A DNA stretch of 7,173 nucleotides from Desulfobacteraceae bacterium (GTDB taxonomy: Bacteria; Desulfobacterota; DSM-4660; Desulfatiglandales; Desulfatiglandaceae), in assembly GCA_020349865.1 (NCBI GenBank), contig CP070700.1, forward strand, positions 705,598 through 712,770. Direction: 5' to 3'. Of this stretch, positions 1 to 5,148 are shown one piece after another (the first letter of the stretch is position 1; the number at the start of each line of letters is the position of its first letter). A program made the translations under genes and the position numbers. The notes under the pieces were generated by a model. The model searched no databases, was not told where the DNA came from, and was given only the letters and a program-made list of their open reading frames with translations.

Positions 1-442
1 AGATCATGTGCGGACGAAAAAGCAGGTACTGATCAAAGGTGTCTGCAATGCGCTCAGAAAGCTGGAAACGCTTGAGATTTCCAATTGTACCTTTGAGATA
101 ACTTCGAAGGGCCTCGAATCCCGGCATAGCAATGCAAGAAGTGAGAAGTCGCATGATCCTCCAGGTCATTATCCTTGGATCAAAAGGCGAACGTTCGGGG
201 ACATCCGGGAGGACTTTCCTAAAGACATCATGGACAAAGTGGTTGGGAAAAGGAAATCGGCAGTTCGCGCATACACCATGGCGCCGGGCAAGTTGCATGG
301 ACACCCACCGCTCCATCCCCCTGCTCTGAACCACGATGACTTCTGTATCCAGTGGAGATGAGAGCGGTTTGTTAAGAACCTCTGCCAGTTCATCCGCAAG
401 AATTTCTAATCGATTACTCGTATAAAGCCGTAGTCCAGACAA
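1..442 (-). CDS. recC: Exodeoxyribonuclease V gamma subunit (RecC), N-terminal part, cut by window edge
   Basis: RecC is the non-enzymatic large subunit of RecBCD, the helicase/nuclease that processes double-strand breaks in the cytoplasm; it channels the DNA strands and recognises Chi. The minus strand is open for 147 codons to the window edge. Family hallmarks are LYTSNRLEILADELA (residues 6-20), VVQSRGMERWVSMQLA (37-52), ANCRFPFPNHFV (59-70), MTWRIM (92-97) and RIADTFDQYLLFRP (131-144), all in the order typical of RecC N-termini. No ATG lies upstream of LYTSNR before an in-frame TAA. The chosen start is TTG at 440-442, preceded by GAGGGA eight or so bases upstream, giving MSGLRLYTSNR. Family members are usually above 1000 residues, so most of the gene lies to the left; recB/recD are not visible. 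Identity is very likely; the TTG start is inferred. Confidence 0.9.
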   Translation of the reverse strand, partial: MSGLRLYTSNRLEILADELAEVLNKPLSSPLDTEVIVVQSRGMERWVSMQLARRHGVCANCRFPFPNHFVHDVFRKVLPDVPERSPFDPRIMTWRIMRLLTSCIAMPGFEALRSYLKGTIGNLKRFQLSERIADTFDQYLLFRPHMI

Positions 443-448
443 GCAAAT

Positions 449-454
449 TCCCTC
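449..454 (-). promoter_or_regulatory. Ribosome binding site of recC that supports a TTG start
   Basis: On the minus strand GAGGGA is followed by six bases and then TTG at 442-440. It is the only Shine-Dalgarno-like run near the point where RecC similarity begins, and there is no ATG or GTG in frame between the upstream TAA and the conserved LYTSNR motif. Confidence 0.6.
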
Positions 455-598
455 GATCTGAAAAATACCGTAAAAGCTATGTACTTATAGCACAAATTGC
501 AGTCTGTTGTAGCAGGCTTAAGTAGTCAGATCCTATCAGGGCGTTGCCATTTTCCTTTGGAATTCCCACCCTCTGAAAAAGGAAGCCTTTCAATCAGC

Positions 599-618
599 AA
601 GGTACTACGGTAGACCTT
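599..618 (-). terminator. Hairpin just downstream of icd, possible weak terminator
   Basis: AAGGT and ACCTT form the outer stem and CTA/TAG the inner stem around a three-base loop, with one unpaired base, about ten bases past the icd stop codon. There is no T-run immediately after the hairpin on the minus strand. It may therefore be a 3'-end stabilising structure or a Rho-dependent end rather than an intrinsic terminator. A second short AAAGG-CTT-CCTTT element followed by T residues lies about ten bases further on. Confidence 0.35.
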
Positions 619-628
619 ATCAGCATTC

Positions 629-1909
629 TCAGCAGACTGTTGCTTTTTCAATGTTTTTTTGAATTGCTGCGCCGAATTCAGAACATTTTACCTCCCGAGC
701 GCCCTCCATCTGTCGTGCCAGGTCGTAGGTGACCATGCCCTGTGTTATTGTCTTGATCACTGCGGATACAATAAGTTCCGCCGCCTCAGTCCAGCCCATG
801 AATTGCAGCATCTCCACTCCGGATAGTATGAGTGAGCCCGGATTGACTTTATCCAAACCCGCATACTTTGGCGCTGTACCATGGGTCGCCTCGAAAAGAG
901 CACATCGCTCTCCGATGTTTGCTCCGGGAGCCATACCAAGTCCGCCCACCTGGGCTGCGGCCGCATCCGATAGGTAATCTCCGTTCAAATTGGGTGTGGC
1001 GATCACGCCGAATTCCTCCGGACGCAAAAGTAACTGCTGAAACATTGCATCCGCGATACGATCGTTTATTACAATGACGCCTGAAGGAATCTGACCATTA
1101 TACTTTTCGGATAACTCCGTCTCGGTTACTGTCTGCTCAGGAAATTCTTTTTTAGCCACCTGATAGCCCCAATCGCGAAATGCCCCTTCGGTATATTTCA
1201 TGATATTGCCTTTGTGAACAAGGGTGACCCTTTGATATCCATTCTCCAGTGCATATTGTATGGCCCGGCGTACCAGTCGGCTGGAGTTGAACTCACTCAT
1301 TGGCTTAATTCCTATTGCACTTTCAGGAGAGAGGGGCTGACCGGCAGTGTATTTGAGCTTTTTATTGATTACCTCAACTAAGTCCTTTGCGTCCCGGGAC
1401 CCAGCCTCCCACTCTATGCCGGCGTAAACGTCCTCGGTGTTTTCCCTAAAAATGACAACATTGAGCCGCTCCGGATGAACCACCGGGGCAGGAACCCCTG
1501 GAAGATAACGTACCGGCCTCACGCATGCATATAAATCCAGTCTTTGCCTCAAGGTCACGTTTAATGAGCGGAAACCGCTCCCCACAGGCGTGGTCAGGGG
1601 GCCCTTAATGGCAATGCCGTAACGGGCTATGTCTTGGATCGTTTTTTCGGGCAAGAGAGTATCCGATCCATGAATTATCTGAGCCTTCTCTCCGGCCAGC
1701 AATTCATGCCAAATAATACGACGCTTTGTTCCGTAAGCCGTTGCGACCGCGGTATCAAATACGAGCTGTGCAGCAGCCCAAAGGTCCGGTCCGGTGCCGT
1801 CGCCCTCAATATAGGGAATGATGGGGTTATCTGGTACGGCCGGCCGCCCCCTGACGTCCCACTCTATTATTTCGCTCCTCTTCTCTGCCGTGTGTGATTC
1901 ATTTACCAT
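629..1909 (-). CDS. icd: Isocitrate dehydrogenase, NADP-dependent type
   Basis: Catalyses oxidative decarboxylation of isocitrate to 2-oxoglutarate in the TCA cycle, yielding NADPH; cytoplasmic, homodimeric in the E. coli-type family. At 426 residues it is close to E. coli Icd (416). Visible motifs: IEGDGTGPD (34-42); substrate loop [16 protein letters not shown] (103-118), whose S115 matches the E. coli Ser113 phosphorylation site; [14 protein letters not shown] (154-167) with catalytic Y162; K233 in VHKGN; metal-binding D311 and D315 in [10 protein letters not shown]. The NADP-selecting residues are kept: K348, Y349 and V355 in [12 protein letters not shown], and Y395 and R399 in VTYDLAR, so NADP rather than NAD use is expected. 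The ATG is preceded by AGGAG at a good distance. It is transcribed divergently from gltA, with a possible leader ORF upstream. No AceK gene is visible, so phosphorylation control is only possible, not shown. Confidence 0.97.
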   Translation of the reverse strand: MVNESHTAEKRSEIIEWDVRGRPAVPDNPIIPYIEGDGTGPDLWAAAQLVFDTAVATAYGTKRRIIWHELLAGEKAQIIHGSDTLLPEKTIQDIARYGIAIKGPLTTPVGSGFRSLNVTLRQRLDLYACVRPVRYLPGVPAPVVHPERLNVVIFRENTEDVYAGIEWEAGSRDAKDLVEVINKKLKYTAGQPLSPESAIGIKPMSEFNSSRLVRRAIQYALENGYQRVTLVHKGNIMKYTEGAFRDWGYQVAKKEFPEQTVTETELSEKYNGQIPSGVIVINDRIADAMFQQLLLRPEEFGVIATPNLNGDYLSDAAAAQVGGLGMAPGANIGERCALFEATHGTAPKYAGLDKVNPGSLILSGVEMLQFMGWTEAAELIVSAVIKTITQGMVTYDLARQMEGAREVKCSEFGAAIQKNIEKATVC

Positions 1910-1936
1910 AATAGCTCTCCTATCCCATTGAGTAAC

Positions 1937-2008
1937 TTAAAGGTGCAGTTCCTTATCACTCGTTCCCAAGATAAATGATCGATGCTGTAGAATATTGATT
2001 TCTTTCAT
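1937..2008 (-). CDS. Possible 23-residue leader ORF upstream of icd
   Basis: On the minus strand a strong GGGAGGG Shine-Dalgarno run is followed four bases later by ATG and an open frame of 23 codons (starts MKEINILQHR, ends KELHL) with a TAA stop. The stop lies 27 bases before the icd start, which has its own ribosome binding site. Composition is unremarkable: no run of one amino acid, as in classical attenuator peptides. A hairpin just before it (2018-2038) touches the Shine-Dalgarno bases. It could be a translated leader affecting icd, an independent small protein, or a chance ORF; the strong ribosome binding site is the main argument. I recognise no family. Confidence 0.4.
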   Translation of the reverse strand: MKEINILQHRSFILGTSDKELHL

Positions 2009-2017
2009 ATTGCCCTC

Positions 2018-2038
2018 CCAAAATCAAAGATTTTTTGG
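2018..2038 (-). promoter_or_regulatory. Hairpin abutting the Shine-Dalgarno of the icd leader ORF
   Basis: CCAAAATC and GATTTTTTGG pair around an AAA loop, with two unpaired T residues. On the minus strand its 3' arm ends in the first G bases of the GGGAGGG ribosome binding site of the small ORF. Pairing could reduce translation of that ORF. The stem is A/T-rich and may be only marginally stable. Confidence 0.3.
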
Positions 2039-2041
2039 CTG

Positions 2042-2071
2042 ACTGGCGAACATATCCCCAGTTTTCACTGG
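2042..2071. repeat. ACTGG / CCAGT / ACTGG repeats upstream of gltA
   Basis: ACTGG occurs at 2042-2046 and 2067-2071 with CCAGT at 2058-2062. The last two form a perfect five-base inverted repeat around TTTC, and the first and second form an inverted repeat with a longer spacer. Such a set in a divergent promoter region could be a regulator site or a small hairpin in the gltA leader. It is short enough to be chance. Confidence 0.3.
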
Positions 2072-2133
2072 TCGTTGATGGATCTTTTTGATATTAGAAC
2101 AGCTTCGATTAAGTAGAGAAGAGGTGAGAAAAA

Positions 2134-3423
2134 ATGGAAAGCACTGCAAAATTGCTAATTGATGGGAAGACTTATGAACTGCCTATTGTTGAAGGCTCTG
2201 AAGGAGAAAGGGCCATAGACATATCCAATCTCCGTAAGGGGACCGGACTCATTACCCTCGACCCGGGCTTTGCGAATACCGGCAGTTGCGAGAGCAGCAT
2301 CACCTATATGGACGGCGAAAAGGGGATCTTAAGGTACCGCGGGATACCCGTAGAGCAGCTCGCAGAGCATTCGAGCTTTAGAGAGACAGCCTATCTTTTA
2401 ATCAACGGTGAACTGCCTACCAAGGAAGAGCTTAATCGCTTCTCTGATCTGCTGAATGACCATTCTTTAATCCATGAAGATATGCGGTCCTTCTTTGAAA
2501 ATTTCCCTCGAAGGGCCCACCCCATGGGCATTCTATCATCCATGGTGAATGGTTTGAGGGCGTTTTACCCCGAGCTTCCCCAGAGGAGCGAAGAAGAGGA
2601 GGTGAACATAACGTTCACCAGGCTCATTTCCAAGGTGAGGACCCTGGCTGCCATGTCCTACAAAATCTCCCTGGGCCATAAGGTGGTATATCCCTCGCAT
2701 CGCCTGTCCTATTGCGCCAACTTTCTCAATATGATGTTTGATTCCCCTGTCCGGCCATACGTCATTGATGAAGATCTGGTGCAGGCCCTTAATGTCTTCT
2801 GGATCCTGCATGCCGACCATGAACAGAACTGTTCCACCTCGGCCGTTAGATTGGTGGGCAGCGCCCGGGTCAATCTTTATGCTGCCATATCCGCAGGCAT
2901 AGCCGCCCTTTGGGGTCCATTGCATGGAGGGGCCAACCAGGCTGTAGTGGAAATGCTCCAACAGATCTACGATAATGGTGCGGACCCCACCCCCTATATT
3001 GCCAGGGCCAAGGATAAAAACGATCCCTTTCGCCTTATGGGCTTTGGCCACAGGGTTTACAAAACCCATGATCCGAGGGGTCGAATCATGGAAAAAATGT
3101 GTGCTAACGTCCTGAAAAAATTGAAGAGGAAGGACCCCCTGCTGGATATTGCGAAAAAGATGGAAGAGGTTGCTTTAAAAGACTCCTACTTTATAGATCA
3201 CCATCTGTATCCAAACCTGGACTTTTACAGCGGTATCTTTTTGAGGGCCCTTGGAATCCCCCTTAACATGTTCACCGTCATGTTCGCTATTGGGCGTCTA
3301 CCCGGGTGGATCAGCCAGTGGAAGGAGAGTATCGATGACCCCAAGTGGAAAGTCCACCGTCCCCGGCAGAGCTACATTGGGTTTAAAAAACGAAACTATG
3401 TTCCGATAGAGGAGAGAAGTTAA
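2134..3423 (+). CDS. gltA: Citrate synthase, hexameric (type II) bacterial family
   Basis: Condenses acetyl-CoA with oxaloacetate to citrate, the entry step of the TCA cycle, in the cytoplasm. The 429 residues match E. coli GltA (427) along the whole length, including the N-terminal domain typical of Gram-negative hexameric enzymes. The catalytic triad is visible: H264 in WGPLHGGAN, H306 in MGFGHRVYK and D363 in NLDFYSG. Other signatures are ILHADHEQNCSTS (224-236), RAKDKNDPFRLMG (291-303) and the C-terminal HRPRQSYIG (408-416). At the NADH-inhibition site of the E. coli enzyme, Y145, H110, R163 and K167 equivalents are kept, but R109 is Asp and the Cys206 position is Val, so allosteric behaviour may differ. 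ATG with GAGGTGA upstream fixes the start. It is divergent from icd, consistent with joint control of the oxidative branch; aconitase is not here. It is the Si-type family, not Re-citrate synthase. Confidence 0.97.
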   Translation: MESTAKLLIDGKTYELPIVEGSEGERAIDISNLRKGTGLITLDPGFANTGSCESSITYMDGEKGILRYRGIPVEQLAEHSSFRETAYLLINGELPTKEELNRFSDLLNDHSLIHEDMRSFFENFPRRAHPMGILSSMVNGLRAFYPELPQRSEEEEVNITFTRLISKVRTLAAMSYKISLGHKVVYPSHRLSYCANFLNMMFDSPVRPYVIDEDLVQALNVFWILHADHEQNCSTSAVRLVGSARVNLYAAISAGIAALWGPLHGGANQAVVEMLQQIYDNGADPTPYIARAKDKNDPFRLMGFGHRVYKTHDPRGRIMEKMCANVLKKLKRKDPLLDIAKKMEEVALKDSYFIDHHLYPNLDFYSGIFLRALGIPLNMFTVMFAIGRLPGWISQWKESIDDPKWKVHRPRQSYIGFKKRNYVPIEERS

Positions 3424-3473
3424 GAAACCCTTTAAAATTGGCATCTGAGGCTGGATTTTGTATATTCCATATT

Positions 3474-3500
3474 CATGAGCGATTCGCCGCAGCGGTCATG
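3474..3500. terminator. Imperfect inverted repeat between convergent gltA and CBS gene
   Basis: CATGAGCG (3474-3481) and CGGTCATG (3493-3500) are inverted copies with one mismatch, around an 11-base loop. It overlaps the stop codon of the CBS gene and lies about 50 bases past the gltA stop. No T-run follows on either strand, so a bidirectional terminator role is only a suggestion from its place between convergent genes. Confidence 0.3.
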
Positions 3501-3972
3501 AGTTCCGGATAACTTTAAGCATGTCAACGGTCGTAATGACACCCACCAATTTTTGTTTGCGAGTCACAAAAACCCGGTGGATCCGCCCCCTGATCATGGT
3601 GTCTGCCACCTGCTTTACCTTTGTATCTTCGTTCACATCAAAGATCATTGGTGTCATTATGTCACGTACGGTAACCAGCTGTTCAGCCCCGATGCGAAAT
3701 GAACTAATATCCTCTTTTGCGTAATGGTGCTCAAGTCCATGACGGTAGTAATCATGGGGACTATTTGACAGGGAATCTTTTCCTGGCATACTACTGTGGC
3801 GAACAATGTCTGTTAAGGACACTACCCCGACTAATTTTCCGTTCTCAGTTGTTACAGGTGCGCCGGAGATTCCGTTTTCAACAAGAAAATCAGTCAGGTA
3901 CTCCACAGACCAATCCATGCCCACCGACAAAACGTCCTTATTCATAACGTCTTTTGCTGTTGGTCCATTCAT
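3496..3972 (-). CDS. Protein with two CBS domains (Bateman module)
   Basis: CBS pairs usually bind adenine nucleotides (AMP, ATP, SAM or similar) and regulate a partner protein; this one has no other domain, so its partner and ligand are unknown. From the chosen start it has 158 residues: CBS1 about 6-60 (TAKDVM, GISGAPV at 34-40, LVGVVSLTDI at 47-56), a polar His/Tyr-rich linker about 61-99, and CBS2 about 100-155 (VRDIMTP, IHRVFV at 131-136, LVGVITTVDML at 142-152). The frame also has an ATG seven codons upstream at 3991-3993, but that one lacks a ribosome binding site. The ATG at 3970-3972 has a perfect AGGAGG five bases away and gives the usual family start next to TAKDVM. It has no signal peptide or membrane segment, so it is probably cytoplasmic. 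It converges on gltA; a link to the TCA genes is not shown. Confidence 0.9.
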   Translation of the reverse strand: MNGPTAKDVMNKDVLSVGMDWSVEYLTDFLVENGISGAPVTTENGKLVGVVSLTDIVRHSSMPGKDSLSNSPHDYYRHGLEHHYAKEDISSFRIGAEQLVTVRDIMTPMIFDVNEDTKVKQVADTMIRGRIHRVFVTRKQKLVGVITTVDMLKVIRNS

Positions 3973-3977
3973 GGCTA

Positions 3978-3983
3978 CCTCCT
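3978..3983 (-). promoter_or_regulatory. AGGAGG ribosome binding site that sets the CBS gene start
   Basis: On the minus strand AGGAGG is followed by five bases and the ATG at 3972-3970. It lies inside the seven-codon extension of the longer frame, which makes that extension unlikely to be translated. Confidence 0.75.
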
Positions 3984-4083
3984 GCTTATTCATACCTATG
4001 TGATCGGAATATAAACAAAATCGACGATCTCTCTACCGTTGGTCCAAGTCCGGGCATCTGATATGGGAATTTAGCGGGTTCGA

Positions 4084-4275
4084 TTAAAGAGCTGGCAGGA
4101 ACATCGGGATATCAATTCCGGTTTTTTTAACAAGATACATATAATGCCGTTTATGGAACAGAGGCGAAGGAAACGCACTGTAACATTTCACACCGTCAGT
4201 GTCATAATACTTCACTATTGAGCAACATGCAAGGCTCATGACAAGGCATCTGCAATTCTGACACTTGAGATACAT
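4084..4275 (-). CDS. Possible small Cys-rich protein or gene remnant
   Basis: A 63-residue minus-strand frame (starts MYLKCQNCRCL, ends MFLPAL) with six cysteines in the first half: C5, C8, C10, C17, C18 and C31. The spacing C5-x2-C8-x9-C18 with a later Cys resembles the second iron-sulfur motif of radical-SAM SPASM domains (CxxCx5CxxxC), except that the third Cys position is Ser. It could therefore be a decayed C-terminal fragment of such a protein, but this is a pattern match only. AAAGG lies seven bases before the ATG, a weak ribosome binding site. The frame stays open upstream to a TAG at the vapBC operator, with less protein-like sequence. It may be a real small metal-binding protein, a remnant or chance. 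Confidence 0.3.
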   Translation of the reverse strand: MYLKCQNCRCLVMSLACCSIVKYYDTDGVKCYSAFPSPLFHKRHYMYLVKKTGIDIPMFLPAL

Positions 4276-4321
4276 ATTTGTGCCTTTAGTGACTGAATTG
4301 TAGCTCTTTTGAAAGAATTGT

Positions 4322-4350
4322 TTGACAGGCCAAAACCCATATATTAGACT
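4322..4350 (+). promoter_or_regulatory. Promoter of the vapBC operon
   Basis: A perfect TTGACA -35 box at 4322-4327 is followed after 17 bases by TAGACT (4345-4350), four of six matches to TATAAT. The proposed -10 box lies inside the inverted repeat operator, the arrangement expected for a self-repressed toxin-antitoxin operon. TATATT a few bases upstream is a better -10 sequence but sits too close to the -35 box. Confidence 0.6.
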
Positions 4351-4368
4351 GGTCTAAAACTGGTCTAA
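4344..4368. promoter_or_regulatory. Likely VapB/VapBC operator: three half-sites over the promoter
   Basis: TTAGAC-TG-GTCTAA (4344-4357) is a perfect six-base inverted repeat. A third half-site GTCTAA (4363-4368) follows, so ACTGGTCTAA is repeated in tandem with an 11-base period, about one helical turn. It overlaps the proposed -10 box and ends next to the vapB ribosome binding site (AGAGGTGA, 4368-4375). Antitoxins of this family usually bind such sites in their own promoter. Confidence 0.65.
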
Positions 4369-4379
4369 GAGGTGATAGT

Positions 4380-4619
4380 ATGGAAAAAATTGGGGCTTAT
4401 GAAGCCAAAACGCATCTGCCAAAACTGCTTGACCGTGTTATCAGAGGTGAACGGATAACTATTACAAGGCACGGTGTTCCAGTCGCGGTGTTACAACCAG
4501 CGGATTCTTTGAAAAAGGCTGATCCTAAGAATGTAATTTGTGAATTGCGGAAGTTTCGTGACAAACATAGTCTTAAAGGACTTTCTCTCCGTGATATGAT
4601 TGAAGAAGGAAGGCGTTAG
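4380..4619 (+). CDS. vapB: Antitoxin of the Phd/YefM (VapB-type) family
   Basis: A 79-residue antitoxin that should bind and inactivate the VapC product of the next gene and, with it, repress the operon. The N-terminal Phd/YefM DNA-binding fold is plain: AYEAKTHLPKLLDRV (6-20), then GERITITRHGVPVAVL (23-38), the typical beta-strand and turn pattern. The C-terminal half (about 45-79), rich in charged residues with LRDMIEEGRR at the end, is the part that in this family wraps around the toxin. The start ATG follows AGAGGTGA at close spacing. The stop TAG is directly followed by the vapC ATG, indicating translational coupling. The symbol is by type of partner; the fold is Phd/YefM rather than the AbrB or RHH type of other VapB proteins. 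Confidence 0.92.
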   Translation: MEKIGAYEAKTHLPKLLDRVIRGERITITRHGVPVAVLQPADSLKKADPKNVICELRKFRDKHSLKGLSLRDMIEEGRR

Positions 4620-5045
4620 ATGGCTGATAGTTTCGTAATAGATAATTCTGTGGTTATGGCGTGGTGTTTTAAAGATGAAAGAAACCAATACGCTGATGCC
4701 ATTCTGGACAGCCTGGAGGTAATCACAGCAGTCGTACCCTCCATTTGGCCGTTAGAAGTTGGAAATGTATTATTGGCTGCTGAACGTAAGAAACGCCTCA
4801 GCGAGGCTGACAGTGTACGATTTATTGCATTGCTAACAGAACTCCCAATAACGATTGAACAGGAACCGTCTGAAAGGATCTTAAAGGAAATCTTGGCATT
4901 GGCACGGAAGCACCAGCTTTCAAGTTACGAAGCCCCCTATTTAGATCTGGCAATGAGGAAAGGGCTACCTATTGCGACTTTAGATAATGGCTTGATAAAA
5001 GCAGCTAAAAAAAGCCAAGTTCCGATAGTACAGCATAACGCCTAA
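4620..5045 (+). CDS. vapC: PIN-domain ribonuclease toxin VapC
   Basis: A 141-residue PIN-domain protein, the usual VapC length. VapC toxins are magnesium-dependent RNases that cut tRNA or rRNA and stop translation when the antitoxin is lost; the target of this one cannot be read from sequence. Acidic site residues: D8 in VIDNSV, E46 in PLEVGNVLL and D122 in ATLDNGL. The SSYEAPYLDLA stretch (101-111) corresponds to the common YDAxYLxLA motif, and here the usual Asp is Glu (E104); D109 is close by. The arrangement resembles the Pae0151-like PIN subgroup. Its ATG directly follows the antitoxin stop codon, with GGAAGG inside the antitoxin gene as ribosome binding site. The sequence is intact, so the system may be active, but the D-to-E change makes activity worth testing. 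Confidence 0.92.
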   Translation: MADSFVIDNSVVMAWCFKDERNQYADAILDSLEVITAVVPSIWPLEVGNVLLAAERKKRLSEADSVRFIALLTELPITIEQEPSERILKEILALARKHQLSSYEAPYLDLAMRKGLPIATLDNGLIKAAKKSQVPIVQHNA

Positions 5046-5148
5046 CATGAACCAATCATTACATTTTAAAAGAGTTGGGACGCATAGGCCTTAAAATTGA
5101 TTGATATACCATAATCGGTACCCGTGAAGCCCTAAACCCAAAATAATC

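Larger units (their letters stand above)
443..628. other. Intergenic region between icd and recC
   Basis: This 186-base stretch separates the end of icd from the start of recC, both on the minus strand. It should hold either read-through from icd or a recC promoter. On the minus strand TATAAG (near 484-489) is a possible -10 box, but no good -35 box sits at the right distance. Apart from the hairpin at 599-618 I see no gene or strong signal. Confidence 0.5.
1910..2133. promoter_or_regulatory. Divergent icd-gltA control region
   Basis: This 224-base region lies between the start codons of two TCA-cycle genes read in opposite directions, so both promoters must lie in it unless they are further inside. 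No pair of -35/-10 boxes with good match and spacing stands out on either strand. The region holds the leader ORF and hairpin on the icd side and the ACTGG/CCAGT repeats on the gltA side. The gltA ribosome binding site is GAGGTGA at 2121-2127, six bases before the ATG. Confidence 0.5.
3973..4343. other. Region between the CBS gene and vapBC: little clear content
   Basis: About 370 bases without a confident gene. It should hold the CBS gene promoter on the minus strand; TATATT near 4008-4013 is a possible -10 box without a convincing -35. The only extended open frame is the small Cys-rich ORF on the minus strand (4084-4275). The right end holds the vapBC promoter. No repeat, tRNA or mobile-element end was recognised. 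Confidence 0.5.

Noticed and set aside
8..361. 117-codon plus-strand ORF and 76-codon minus-strand ATG ORF at the left edge
   Set aside because: Both are other-frame shadows of recC, whose true minus-strand frame carries clear family motifs.
2536..3069. 177-codon minus-strand ORF inside gltA
   Set aside because: It is antisense to a fully conserved citrate synthase and has no recognisable domain or ribosome binding site.
4055..4092. GCGGGTTCGATTAA resembling a tRNA T-loop, possibly a tRNA remnant or attachment site next to vapBC
   Set aside because: The flanking bases do not form the T-stem, no acceptor stem or anticodon arm fits, and no integrase or matching direct repeat was seen.
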